Part shown: one piece after another, positions 14,701 through 29,700 of the stretch | Layout: every line of letters starts with the position of its first letter | Numbering within the stretch: the first letter of the stretch is position 1 | Source: Pterobdella sp. o SKG-2022 | Taxonomy: Eukaryota > Annelida > Clitellata > Hirudinida > Piscicolidae | Length of the DNA stretch: 64,000 nucleotides | Assembly (NCBI GenBank): GCA_964035795.1 | Contig: OZ038320.1 | Span: 19,114,589 to 19,178,588 of the forward strand | Direction of reading: 5' to 3' | The notes under the pieces: generated by a model | What the model was told of the DNA's origin: nothing | What the model saw: only the letters and a program-made list of their open reading frames with translations | Database searches by the model: none | Position numbers and translations under genes: made by a program

Positions 14701-17700
14701 CCTTGGGTGTCACTCTTTTTACTTTACTTCCAAAATAATAAACGTTCCCAATTTTTATATACGGACCCTAAAACAAGTCCATCTTTTTTTGCAACTCCTA
14801 ATGGCCTCACTATTACACTTTCTTTTCCACATCTCTGGTTCAACAACTGTGACTGCTGTTTAAAGAACTATATTTTGGGCAAGTTTCAATCAAATTGTTT
14901 TCACTGGCTACCAGTTGGGCAAAGATGTCGTTTGAAGTATCATCGGTTCATTTACTGTATGTTCAGAAATATTATAATAAAGGTTACCTGCCTATCTTTA
15001 AACTCTTTTCTCTATTAGACATACTCATCAACCTCTCAAATTCTTACACTGCTTTCCAACTACATCGGCAAGTTTTCTCTAGTATGATTCTAAGTGGCCT
15101 TCTCTCACCAAGCTCACGGCTGGAAAACATTTTTACATTCAACCTATGCTCATCAACTTTCTCTCGCAAACTTTGAAACCTACTCATACATTAGCTTTTT
15201 GTTTTTACAACTGTATACAAATTTCAAGCGTTTCTTAAGACAAGCTTTTTGTGAAGTGCCTGCTATATACATTTTTTAATATTACTAATAAATTCAGACA
15301 ACTGAATTCAATAAGCATTCTAATACATCTTTTTGAGTTACTTTTAAAACATTGGTGATAAATTTTGAAACGTGTTTAATTTAAATAACTCAAAACCAAT
15401 TTTTTATTTTAATTATTTTTTTGGAAAATTATTTTATTAATTGTGAGAAAATTGAATTAAAAGACAATGAAACTGACGAAACTGTGCGAAATGCCAAAAA
15501 ATGAAATATTGCAGAAAAGTGTTTCAAAAAAATTTTCAAAACATCGGTTTCAATAAAAAGCAAATAAAATATTTATTTTTTAAATTATTCTCATGATAAA
15601 TTAAATAAATATAGATGTTTAAAAAACAATTATTACTTCTGTAAATATTTTATTTATATTTTGAGATTTTTCAGATAAAAGTTGAACAAGTATATAATAG
15701 CATGTTGCCCTGTTCCAGCCACCTTCCACCCCCATTTCAAGCGCATATCAGAATTATCACTTTTTTTAATTTCTAAAATTTCAATATTCTTTGCATTTTT
15801 TTATGAAGTGTTTCTTAAAAAGCTTAGTGTTGAAAATAAGTTTTACGGGCAATTATTTTTGCCTAATATGATGTAAAACTTAAACATTTTCAAATTTCAC
15901 AAGAATTAAAAAATTTAAGAGAAGTATACAAATGCATATAAATTCAAAATTATTCCTCTTTCTATTCATTATTTTTTATTCAAATACATTTTTTACTATC
16001 ATTTCTATAGAAATGATCAGTGCTTAACGGCTTATTAAAAACAAAACTCTATTCAACCATTCGTTAAATTGCAGTATTGAGATGAAGAACATTAAGAAAC
16101 CCACCTCGCCTGAGTCCTCCTTGTGTCTCCTCCACCTCGATGACCGCTTGTACTCGATCACAAAATGAGGACAAAACTCCCGTCCCTGGTCAATGTTGGT
16201 GCATATCTAATCGTTTCAACGTAAAGACCAATACAATACAATTTTTAAAGTTAGATCAAATCAGGTGTTTCTAAGAATTCAATAACTTTCTATAATTTCA
16301 TGGTTGTTGATGTATAATAGCCATGTGCCCAAGAAACTTCTGAAGTTTGCCACTATAATCACATTCATAATTTTAGAGTATTTCAGTTTATAAAATTTGA
16401 ATTGAATTCTATCTCTAATTCAAGTAAAAACTTTTTTAAAATTAATTCCCAAGTAAATTTATAATTAATTTTTATTTAAATGTTAATTCCGTCTTTTATT
16501 TGGATTAGTTTTAGCATATTTCCACTTTTAAATTTGGAAAATTGATTTCTCTAAAGCTTCTTTTAAATTCATTTAAACGCTTGGAAGTTCGCGTATTTCA
16601 ATGCTTCGAATGCTAAAACTCAAAATACACACTCTGATGGTTGAAAAATAGTTGCAATTCATTTAAAATTATATAAAACATTTCAATTTAAAAATCTAAT
16701 CAAAAATATAAAGATTAAATGTAAAGTTAATAATTACTTGTATGAAAATTAAATATATTTGAAACAAATTCGAGGTCTGACCACTGAGTTCTCCATATCG
16801 TGATGCTGGTTCTATTGAGTTCATTTGATTAATTTAATTACTAAGATTGCTCCTTGTAATTAGACGCTTTCATTACATTTTCTGCTTTTGAGTTCTCAAA
16901 GGTTTTAGTTTCTGGATTGCATTTACGTTAGCACATTCAGTTTGATGAGAATATTTAGGTTTTGGAGAAAAGTCGCTTGATTGTCAAATGAAAATTAGGT
17001 TTTAAGTTCAAAAAAAAATTTAGGAATACTGAATTTCAAAAAAAAATCAAACTTTTTTATTATTTTTGATATTAAATTTTAATTAACTTTTAATTTTTTT
17101 TGCGAAACTATTTTTTAAACTGAAAATTTTTAGATTAATTCATTGCTTCACTAATCCCTTCTTTTCATCTCGCAAACATATGTGCATATGTGCATGGACG
17201 GGTTTAGGTTCCATCATTAGTATTTTCATGTGAAATTGATGGCACTTCAAAGTTTTTTTAGCCTTATGAGTTGACAGTAGATTAAAACTAGTTATGTTTC
17301 TTGTCACGCTTAGTTTTACGACAAATAAAAGCTTGAATCAGAGAGGTGTAATGTACTTCATTTTAAATTAAAATATTTTGTTTCAACTATTAGCTAAAAA
17401 CTTTAAATAACTTAACTCTTGTTGGAAAGTTTTTCTTTTTCAAATATCACCATCATTTACTTGGGATTATTTTGTGAGCAACAAATTTTTGTTTTTCAGC
17501 GTGGAATATCGAGTGATGAATGCATCTTCAAGTTTGTTTTCAACTTAAGGCTTTTAATTAAGGAGTTTAATTCAAAACTTATTGAAAATAAGTGCTTAAG
17601 ACCTTTATAAAACATTTTTAAAGTGAAGAAAATTTTTTGACGGATACAAATCAGGTGACGTGTTTAATAAATTTTTCAATTAAACCGCTTTATGAAAATG

Positions 17701-20700
17701 AATGGCATAATTTTGTTGAATTAACTTCAATGAAAATCGCAGTTTTCTCGCATTAACAATCCTACAAAAACCTTTTTCTTTCTTACTTTTTTCCTAAGAA
17801 AGGCTTTATTTGGCTAAGAACCTTTTTTTATGTTTTTATTTCCTCATAATACTTTTATTTAATCAGATACAAACTTTTCATATTTTTAATAATGAAATAC
17901 ACAATTTTTTCAAAATTCCCAGTTGGAAATATTCAAGAAGCTGTTCAGAGCGATATTAAAGGGAAATATTTGAATAAGCAACAAGATTGCTAATTGAGAA
18001 TCCCTTAAACACCCAATGACGGCTCAAGATTACTCTTGGCCGTTGTTAATTGTTTTGCAAAGATTTATCAAACAAGCTCAAGTTTGCAATTACATCACGA
18101 AGTTTCCACAATTTTCTCCAACAAAATGAAGCACGATTTATAAGCTTGACTTTTCACAAATGTTTATTTTAAGAAATATCAACATTGTTCTGTATTGAGA
18201 AGTTGTTTCATCATGGGTGGATACCTACGAAAATGGAAATTATTCTTTTAAGCTCATAATTATAAGTAGTACTAAAGTTTTTATGAGTTGTATACGTTTC
18301 ATGTGAACGGTGTAGAAAAATTGAAGCACCAGGTAATAAAGCTTGGCATATTTATTTGCTCGATTCAAACGTAATTCCGCTTTCGCATTATTTACGACAC
18401 TCGCAAAATGCTAAAAACTGCTGATAGATCCTATAGAAGATACTTGGAAGTTGAACTGTCTTATTGATTAATAAATTAAACCAAATGTATAGACGTATTT
18501 GAATGAGAGAAACCAGAAACGATTTCAAGAATTAACAAAAAAAATTTATTTTCTGTGTAGTTTTATTTCGAGAAGACCGAAGAAAGCGTTAATCAACGGA
18601 ATAATTTCTGAACAAGTATATAATTCTTTGGTGAAATTGATCAAAAGAAAGTACAAGGCTGTGAGCGATAAAAGAGGATTGGACGATAATAAAATTTGCT
18701 TGATTGGGCTTTTGTTAAATATATTTTTTCTATGTGCGTTTTCAATAGTTTTTTGTTATATGTTTTTATTATCGGCCAGATACGCTTAATTCTCATCTCT
18801 TTATCATGCTGCACGCTCCAAATCACAACATTCCACAGGACAAAATCAAAAATTTTGACTATCTAAAATACTACTAGACTGAAATAAATTTCAAGAATTA
18901 CAATGTGGAAGAATTTCAAAATTTTCATTGATTATTGCGTATTTCCATAAAATATTGTAGAAGCACTGAAGATAAACACTTAAAGTTTGGACAAAATTCG
19001 ACAAAACTCCACATTTCATTTTTAAACTCACACGCCTTTTCTACCGCCTTTTTGAACTTTGAGAACTAAATTTGGGCTGAATATTTTTATATTTATGAAA
19101 TTTTTGAGTTTATTTTTTTTTTAAATTGGATATCACCGGTTATCAATTGCTATGACATTGTGAATACTGAAATAAAACTTTGCTAGGGTGTTCTTTGGAA
19201 GAATAATTTTAATTTTAGTTCAATTTCAAGATTTCATATTGAAAAGCTAAATCAAGATTTGAATTTTTAACTCTGTTTCAGTCAAATCAAACTACATTTT
19301 GGGAAATGTTTCAAAATCAACACCCCAAATCTCTTAGACTTCGGATTTTTAGCATTTGTATCCATGTATGCATGTATTGAAAACTTTAATTTTGTGTTTA
19401 AAAATTTGTTGAAACAAGTTTGGAATGATTGTGCATTTAAATCTAAGAGCATTTACTTTCAGCCACGATTCAAACAGAGATGGAACTTCAACCTCTTTTC
19501 CTTCTAGAATAGACATAAATTTCATGATTTTTCTCATTAGAAAATGTTTCTCGTTTTATTTCAATTTAAAAAATTACTGTTTGTCGTTTCAAAACTTGAA
19601 TTTTTTAAGAACATTTACGGAGTTTGAAGAATTCAAGGAATGTGAATAGTTGATGAAATGTACATTGCATACTATTGATAAAAATTGATCAAAAATTAAA
19701 GATTTATAAAAAATAAGTCATTATGGACAAAACAAAATTTTATATTTTTAAGTTTGTTTGTTTTAAATACATTTTGAAGTTTTTTAAATATTAATGTTTT
19801 GTTAATGTCAAATGCTTGTTCAAGTTGTTATTCACTTTCAAAAGTCCATATGCATGATAAAAAACAAGTTGTGTTTAAAAAAGATATTTCTAAGTTTTAA
19901 AATAGTTTATTAAATGTAGGCAAAAAAAATGGAATAAAAATATTATCAGTTGGTCAGAATCAGTTCAAAATAAATCTACACAAAAACGTTGTTTGCAAGG
20001 AATCTGATGGAAATATATCTGTGTATGTGTATATCTGTAACAAGAAAAACACCCACATCAGTGAACCATGAATGCTGATCGCAACAAGCAAAATTTTTCT
20101 GATAAATTTTTAGATGAAAATATTGGCTAAAATTTCATAATATGAGATAGCCTAAAAGAATGTGTAAAATTCTCCAAAAAAGAGAGATAAATAGAGAATT
20201 AAAGGCTTGGAACCCTATGCGCTAAAACTAAAGTTAAAGGCTTCGAAACCAATTAAACGAATCATAAAATTTTTAATAATTTCGAATTTTTGACGAATTA
20301 AATTTTTCGTAAAATTTATCGACAAGGTTTTAAATATTTTTCAAACTTAAAAAAAGTTTTTTGAAATGTTCTGAATTTTATGAAAATTATGTTTCCACTT
20401 TCATAAATGTCAGTTATCCCACCCTAAGTCAACTCTTTAATATCCATTTTATGCATGGCTTTCATAGATCTTGATTTCTCGCTTCCATCAACTTTTCATT
20501 TGTTCAGGTTATAAATATCAATGCCACCATGTAATTTACGTCTAAGGAGTTTACTGTCGTAGTAGACGCATTTCAGTCGCATAAAATACTTGTATTTAAG
20601 CCTCTTTGCTTCACTTTCAATTACTTTCACTGAAATCCTTAGCTTTGACTATACAACTAACTTTATGTAATGTCAATATGTTTAAGGAATTTCACACTCG

Positions 20701-23700
20701 TACGCACTCGCTTCCTGCAAGGCAAATAGAAAATATTATATATAGCAGTGAATTAAATCAACTTTTTCTAAAACAAAAAAAAACATCGCCTATTTGTGAA
20801 AAAATATTTTTAGAATTTATTGGCAACTTAAATTTGTTGAGAAAAAAATTTGAATTTATTTATGTATTTCTTCTCATTAAATGTAATTATGAAATATTAC
20901 TTCACATTACTATTCAAAAAATCCAATTTTTTTATACTATAAAAATATATATATTTAATGGATTATTTGAACTAATATTTCCTAATTTGAAGTTTATCAT
21001 GTTTTTCCAGCAATTAGTCGGCCAATTCAAATAATCAGTTATAAAATTTTTATTATTTAGTGATTTTTTATTTCTCTCTACACCCTTCAAAACAAACATT
21101 ATTTTAAATTTTTTTTTCAACTGGAATCTAAACTAATCATTGAAAGACAATGTCGGTGAACTTTGCAATTCTTACCATTGTCAACGGGGTTTCGTTAAAC
21201 ACTCAGGAATTACACCACGCTCTTATGTGTAGCATCTTCATTACTTTGAAGAATGGCACATTTCTAGAGTGCATCCTGATCAATGAAGACTCCCCAAAAT
21301 CGATAAAAATGCCGTTAATAACAAAGAATGTTCTTGCTAAATCACTTCTGGTCTTTCCAATTTAAATTTATAACTTTTCATCAAGTCTTCTTTTCGACAA
21401 CTTTCTTCGGAAGTTGCAAATAGATTTTCCTTGAAAAAATTTCAATGGAAGTCTCATTAAAAGTTGTATAATTGCTTTTTTCCAAACATTTTCGCCTTCG
21501 TTTTGTTTTCTCAACTTTCTATATAAGTTCTGATAACACTTTCGGGAGTTACACTTTTCGAATTCATCATTTTGTATTTTATATTTGTTTACTCTTCTGC
21601 TTGAATCGTTAATATATATTTTTATGAATCATTGCATCTTTGTTCACACTATATTTTTTGCTTTAATATTTACAGAACACATTTCATATTTTAACTTTTA
21701 TGTTCACTTTATTTACATGCATAAGATAGCTGTTCTGAGTTTTACAAAGGTTTTGTATAGAATTACATTAAAAGTTTCTAAGAATTTCAATGTGAGCCAA
21801 AAAAATTCCCAACACTTGATTGAAAAAAACTGTTTCAGTAAAAAAAAGGCATTAAATCATGATGAAGGATACTTACGGGACGGAGTATTCTCAAATCAAT
21901 TTCACAATTACGGCAGCACCATTTCATTTGTTTTTTTTTTCGATTCTGTTAAACACCAATCCTTGGTCTTTGGAAGTTTCTAAATTGAGTGACTTTATTT
22001 ATGAAACTTTGAATTCAGTATGTTATATCTTTTACATAAAAAAAACTTTTTGTGAAACTAAAAAACTATGCATTTGTTAAATGTTTTTCTGTTTATTTTT
22101 CATTTCCATAATTTTCAAAACCATTTACTCAAGCTTTTGTAAACGCTACTAACGATTTATCCGCTCAATTAGGCACAATATAGCATGTTCTTGGTCCAAC
22201 TAACTTGCTTCAAAATAAACAATCGATCATCCACTTAATCAATTTATTGTTCAATTAATTAGCTAACGACCACTCAATCAGCCCATCACTTGTCCAGAAT
22301 TAATTCAAAACCATGTTTTTTTATACAAATCTCAGCTGCATTTTGAATTCGTTTGCTTATCATTTTCGACTAATTTTTTACATTTATAGTAAAAAATTAT
22401 TACTTCAATTTTATATTATAAGCATAAAATATGGTTTATTATTATTTTTGACTTTATATGCTATTATTTTTATCATGACTGAAAAATTACTTAAAAACCA
22501 ATTTATAAACAATTTGTAAAATAAGTGCATAAATCTAATAACGGTATCTCCGATTTAATCAAAAGCCCACTATATAAACATTTATCAAGTATGTGTATTC
22601 AATATGGTACTGAGCATATTAGATTAGTGGTCAGTCTCAATGGAAATGCGGAGGCTCTTTTGTGGTTTCCTTATAAAACCTCTAAGCTAGTTCAACGAGC
22701 ATTTTGAAACATTTATTTCCTTATTTTAACAAATTGATTTTCAAAAAAATTTTTTTTTATTATTAAAATTGACACCCAACGTTATTGATGAAACAGAAAA
22801 GAATATACTTCAAAAAATATAAATCACGAAGTTATGACGCATAACTCCTATAAACTTTTAAAAATATGAAACTAAAATTCATTCATGAAAATTCACTGTT
22901 CTAGCTTACCTGTCCATCACCGAATCTCCCTTGGGTTTCAATCCCTGTGATGGTCTTGAGTTTTTGCAGGTCCACCTGGATCCACTCTCCCATGTCCTTG
23001 GAGACCTGGTTGCGTGGGCACCATGCGCCTCCCTGCTTGTCGTTGTTCAGTCTGGTGTGTGGTGTGTTTGTATTGAGAATTTAATGGTAGCTTATTGAAT
23101 GTATTTTTTGGAAAACTGTTTATGAAATTTTTTTTTATAAAGGTTCATAGTGATGATATTGTATGTTCATATAGTTCTAAATTCGGTTAGGTTTTTGTTT
23201 TTTACACTGATTCAAACATATCATTTTATTTAATACGTAAAAATTTAAAAAAGGTTTTTAGTTTATATAGAACTATTTATAAAGGACAAGCACTTTTTGC
23301 ATTTAGATTTTCGAAAATTTTTAGAAAAAATAAAACGTTTCACATGCAAGAGAATGAAAAGTGAATAAAAAATACATAAGGATAATAAGTAAAAAAAGAT
23401 ATGAATGCACAATATAGATCGACTGCCTAAGCATAAAAAGTTGAAAAAGGTACCGTAAAAAGTTTATCGATAAAGGAAGAACAGTATGTAATAACGAAAA
23501 AGACTTTTCTAGAAAGAAAAAATAGAATGTATTAAATATTAATAGATAGTAGGAAAATATGAAAAGCATGATGTAAAGACAATAGGTAGGATGTGTTGAA
23601 ATTCCAAAAGAGAGCATGAAAGAAGCTGGAAAACTGAAGAACAAAAGTTTAGAATATTTATAGACACTTAAATATACATAAACAGACAAACCAGACAACA

Positions 23701-26700
23701 AAAAAATCTTTAATACATGGAAAAATGTCGGAATTATGAATGAAATACAATAAATGCAATTTTACTAATCTCTGCTATGAACATTGCAATCTTACCAAAG
23801 ATATTAATTTTTAGACTTCTGAAAAAAAGTTAATATTTTCTTAATTTTTCTCTGTCAAAGTGTGCTGAAATATTTTCGATTTTAGAACAAAAGTTTTTGC
23901 AAACAATTTCATTTCCGACTTTGATAAGAATGATTAGAACCTGGGAAAATTTTCAACGTCTTTTAAGTTGTTTTTAAGCCCATTTACGCAAATTTTAATG
24001 AGATTTTTAAAATGGGTTTTTAAGAGTAAAAAATAAAAAATTGTGAAATACATTTCATTAAAATTTAAAATTTTTTAATTACTATAGATTGTGGGAAAAT
24101 TTTGTTGCAAAATTTTTGCCATTGTTTTCTAAATTTTTCTTCTTTATTTTCATTTGGCTTGAAAAATATTTTTTACATTTTTTATAAAATTTATTTCAGG
24201 ATTTCACTTTCAGAATCCCCACATACTCATATTCCCTCCAACAATAATAGTTAAAAAAACAGTAATTGTCTAACAGAAGCCTATATAATTTCCAATAACT
24301 TTAAGAAGCCATACAAAACTCATTAACTTTTCAACAATGATCTTTTTTTGCCTCAAACCCTGATTTATATAAAGAATAGGTGAGCAAAATGTTATAATAA
24401 ACAAAGCGGATTAATGAAAATGCCAAGGAATTGATCTAAGATAATATTAAAAGATGACCCCTCATCATTATTTATTGTTATCATTATTTCTATACTATAA
24501 TTTACCTCATATGTTTTTGTTAATTATTATAAGTAACTAGTAAAATCTTTCTGTAGAATAATTTCAAACATTTATCTTCATAAGATAATCATGGCAAGAA
24601 GAAGAGTTTAGAGTAAAACAAAAGGTCTGACAATTTGCTTAAAAGCAAATGCTTTCACATTCAAAAAGTATTTGCTGATACAGCATCGTGCAAACTGACA
24701 AACTCAGGCGTCAAAATGTTCATCATGAGAAAAAACTTAGTATAGCCATAACTCGACCGATCCTACAACACAAAGGCAAATTCGAAATATATAATAAACA
24801 AGGTTCATATCATAATAAACAGGTTGTGACCCTCATCATCCAAAGCCTATACACTACAATAGGCTGTATCGAATAACATGAAGTGAACCCTCTAATGACA
24901 AAAAGATGAAGGAGACTGTTCGGTCTCGTATCTCATCAAAAAACACCAACCATGTCTTGTTTAAAATTCTACCTTCAACAATAAAAGAAAGATGCTAGAA
25001 ATGAAAGTATATTCAGAAGAAAACTGACGCTAATGACAAAGTTGGAAAATTATCTAGAGCGAATGAAATACTTCGACCCTATAAACTTTTTAAAAATCAT
25101 TATCATTATTGCGAAAATAAGCATCAAAAAATCAAGTTGAAAATGTGACTAAAAATTTAAATTTTAACTTTTTTTAAATACATGGAGCAATGATAATAAA
25201 TTAAAGATTAAAATAATCATAATTTTGCTAATGACAGATGGAGCAAAATCAAAATGATAATTTTATTTCATGCTCAAGTTTATTTTTTCATAAATTTTTA
25301 TTTGATTTTCATTTGACTAAACATTTTGCTGTATATAATTTCAGAACACTAGTTATATACTTGAAAATGTTACCTTGATAATGAAAAGCTTCGTATCTTA
25401 AAAAAGTAACTAGTGCTCTGAAATTATATTCATTTCATTAAGGCTTTTGGAAAAAATCATTTTGCTGTATGTTAATGATTTTATTTCGTGCTTTTAAAAT
25501 GTTATACAATAATGATGAAACATGAAATATAACATGAATGCTTCTATAAAGATGTGTCTAAAACTCTAAATATTTGATTAAAAAATAAAATTGAAAATTG
25601 CGACATTTTAAACAAGAAAAAGGAATTTAAAAAGAAGATTAATTTATCACTGATTAGATTGATGCTTTGGAGTGCAAGTAATGCTTGTGAACGTACCATT
25701 TCAATTGGCACACGCACTTCATATATTCGGGCTTTTTGCAGTGTAAAATCAAAAACTAGTGATGTTTTATTAACATGCTTTGTTTTTTTTCATTTTTCAA
25801 AAGTTGGTAGCGAAGTGTAGTGTTCCACAGCATGGACTCAAATAGGCAATAATTAACGCACGCGCATAATGCCAAAAGTTTTGTTAAACCAAACTTCATT
25901 CAGAAAAGAAAATATATCCAAATTGATTTTGAATAACTATCAAAAACAATTATCAAAATAATTTTCAAATAAGCAATGGTAAAAGTGTGTTCTGAGTGGA
26001 AATAATGTTTTGTTAATCCAAAAGATAAACAAAATTAAAGTTTATGACTGAATTTTTTGTCGTTTCGTTTGTGAAAGTTTGAAATTGATGATTTTTAAAT
26101 TAATACTTCACAGTCATACTTTTAATCATTTTTTCATAATAAGAACAGTCTATATGAACAATTTCATAAGATTATCTGACACTATGTGCGTGCGATCTGG
26201 ATTTTGAAAAAAATCAGAAAAAATATCTATTTTCTGATTTGAAAACAAAATTCTATTTAAAAAGAATTGAACAAAAAATTCGCCACTGTTTTTTTTTTCA
26301 ATTAATTTTCAAATCGCTTTTATCCTTTCTAATTTCCAAGAATCTTTAGGTTCTATACCCGCATCAAATAGACCCTTGAAAAATAATTTTATTCAATTTT
26401 TATAAAGCTATTTGAATACTTAGCAAAATTTATTTTTTATTTTAAAGGCATTGCTACCATAGAACTATTTAGTAGTCTTACACTGCAATTGATCGACATC
26501 TTGAAATTACCTTTTATAACCTCCATTCAATTAGAACAAAAGAAATTCTCCATAACTCACGTTCGAGGTTTCCGTCTTATGCGAATAATACGCCTCTCCA
26601 TACAACTTCGAACAATAAAATTTCAGAAACTCTCGATCATTCAACTATTTCGCAGCTTTAAAATATAAAAATATCATTTCCAAGCAAGATGCCATTACTC

Positions 26701-29700
26701 AACACTGTGCTGACAACTGATCAGCCACCCACCTACGTGACCTCCACTATACAAATCATTTTCACACACCTTCGTCATTACATTAAATCTTAACCTACTC
26801 TCATACTTAATATTTTTTTATAAATTTTTGTTTGAAATTTTACATGATAGTCTAGAAAATAATTTTCACTGTATTTATTTTTCCAATTATTACTATGTTT
26901 TCGGCAAAGTGTATTTTGAATAATTTTTTCGTCATTCATTCTGCCTCAATCAAATTTTTCCAGTTATTTAAAATTATTTTATCAGTAGAGATTTTTTCTT
27001 ATATAAATTTAGGCTATTATTTTTTTTTAATATAATTTTTTAATTTCAATTAAATACTTCAAAAACATTCATTGATTCATATTCAACGATAAAGTTTTCG
27101 TATGATTTATTTGCTTCTTCACAATTTAGTGAGCCTGTAATTAAAGAAATTTTTATTTTCAAACGACTCTGCCATAAATTGAGATTTTCAATGGTTACAA
27201 AAGTAAAAAAATTCTCTGATTTGTTTAGATTTTTCAAACTATAATTTTCGATAAGTTCAACCTCATCATAAAAAATTAAAGTCATTGTTCATAAATGTTT
27301 TTTAGTTGGACAAAAAGTGAAACCTCCAAATAAGGATAAAATACAAACAATCAAAAAATTCAAAAAGGACGATTAAAATCGATAAAGAGTACAATAAATT
27401 TTGAAAAGAATGATCCTTATTGCCTCTTACTCTGCTTTCAACTTTACCTGTTCTTGGAATAAATTATCCATTTTTACACGAATATTACTTGTTTTTATTT
27501 ATAATATCTAAGAATAGCTATTTATATACTTGGAAACAATATTTAAATTAACGTAAGACAGAGTAATGAAGATTTATTGAATTAAAAACAAAAATATGCA
27601 TTTGCTAAAGATTAATTTGAATTATCTTGTTTAAAACTTTAAGAACAGAACTAGTAATGGTTTTTTGACATTGGAAAGTTATTTTATTACCACATATTAA
27701 TTTTTTATAATTTAATCTATTTAAACAAGATGAATAAAAAGATTAATTTTTTGTATGCATTTATATTGATCGAATGAATGTCAGAGGATGCTTCTAGTTG
27801 AAGTATTTTGATAATTCTATTGTTTGGACCTTTTAACATAGTTTTTTCAAATATCAAAACTCATTATTTATTTATTTCAAAAAACATTTAGTGGAGATAT
27901 TTTTTCGCGTTTATTTGTTTCGCAGTTTATTTAGTTTAAACTCGGTGTTTTTTTTTCTGGTTTAGTGTTCTTTATTTAAGCTCTTCTTACCGGGTAGACT
28001 TTACTCAAATAACAAAATATTTGTCGTGCTTCATAACTTTTTCTTAAATTTGAAATTTTTATCATTTTGAATATCTTCCATTATTTATTCAAAATGGGAC
28101 ATTCAAAAACAATATGGGCATATATTGATTACCTGGCCATAGCTGGTCCAACACTTTTGATGTTGTACGAAGAGGATGCTGTCAGTTGGTGATCTTTTAT
28201 TCTGCCAGATACCATACCCAAGTCTTCTTGGCATTCTGTTAATTGATGAAAATTTTAATTGAATAATGCTTAAATATTCTTAGTTTTGTGATCATGCTAA
28301 TATGAAAATATTACATGAACTCTGTACCGCCGATCTGTTTTAACTACGTTTGACAAACAGATGTCAAAGCCCATTTATGAGGTTGAGGTGATTTCAAGAG
28401 CTTCTTAAATAAGATTAAACTTCGCAAATAATATTCCCCATGGAAATGTAATCACTATTAAAGATTTTTGGAATTTAGTTTGGAAGCACAAATTTTTTGA
28501 AACTACAAGTGAAACCATTGATTGGAATGCATTCAAAATATTTCGAAAACATACATTTAAAAGCTTTCTTATTAATTATGAAAAGCTCAAAAAAAGTAAT
28601 TCTGCAGAGAAATAATAACTGTTTACAATATCACCTGTCAAGTGCTCACGTTTAAATTCCATCATGCCAACTAACTTAATATTGAATGTTATTAAAGACT
28701 GCACTGCTGAATTTTTTCAATTTCAAGCAAAAGTTATTCTAAGTACTTCAAAAAAATGTTAAAAATTAGGACTTTTCATAAGAATTTATCGATTTATTTT
28801 AAAAAAATGTACGCAAAAGCTCAAGTTTTTAATAATTTTTATTTTAAATGAATATTAATTCAAAATCTTGAATATCTAAATTCTTTCTACGTTTGAAATA
28901 AATATATTAAGTACTATTTTTCAATAAAAACTCAAGGCACGTGAAAAAATCAAATCTAATGAGTTAACTCAAGTAATAAGTGTTACATAAAACCCTTGGG
29001 ATAATCAGCATTTGACTTGTTTTTGATGCCAAAGTAGCAAAACCAGTTTACCTCTTCAATATTTCGAAATTTCTTTTGAAAATTCAAAGTTTTTATTCAC
29101 TTTCAAAGTATTACTTTTCTACAGTTTTATTTTAAAATTCAAATCTGGCTCTAAAACTTTTTTAAACTCAGAACAGTAATCTTTGTAGCATGTCTTTCTA
29201 TATTTAAGATTTCCGAAGCTAAAATACAAAGATGTGCCTATATTTGTCTATTTTTAAAAAACAACTATTTTTAATGTTTCTTCTCATTACTGAACCCATT
29301 TTTTATTGCTGCCACTTTACATCTACAAGGAGCAGCTTGAAACTAATTCAATAAAACTTGGTGCAAGCATGTCTTGGTAGTCGTTTATATGCAAGTCGTC
29401 AACATTGTTATTTTCTTATTTTTCCCAAAAATATTTTCAGTTTTTTTTTTAATTTATTAATGAGAACATTATTTCGTGTTTTCTTCATCTCTTTTTTCAA
29501 AGATTCCTTGTCAATGAGAAATGTCATAAGCTTTTTCATTATTCATTTCCCATATCACCCATCAAACGAGGTGAAATATCAAGGTGGATTATTTCAACCA
29601 TTAATATTTTTCTCATTCAATCTTTTCTAATTGATACATATCTCACTGCATTCTTTGAAAGTTTTCAAAATTTCCACTTAAAAGCATCATTCATTTGAGA

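Noticed and set aside
18499..18789. 96-residue frame with basic N-terminus and C-terminal hydrophobic helix
   Set aside because: The composition is more protein-like than most frames here, but there is no similarity, no polyadenylation signal nearby and no other support. Left unannotated.
20606..21034. 142-residue plus-strand frame
   Set aside because: It is rich in Phe, Ile, Leu and Lys as expected from AT-rich noncoding DNA. It has no domain and lies within a DDR intron.
23321..23701. 126-residue hydrophobic minus-strand frame in DDR intron 2
   Set aside because: It is the complement of a purine-rich stretch, which produces Phe/Leu/Ser/Tyr codons by composition alone. There are no splice or start signals that fit the gene.
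26340..26800. Locally C-richer stretch in DDR intron 2 that looked exon-like
   Set aside because: No open frame between plausible splice sites on either strand, and the DDR domain is complete without it.
27046..27285. 79-residue minus-strand frame in DDR intron 2
   Set aside because: It is on the same strand as DDR but lacks an acceptor and donor in compatible phase, and it interrupts a domain already complete across exons 2 and 3.
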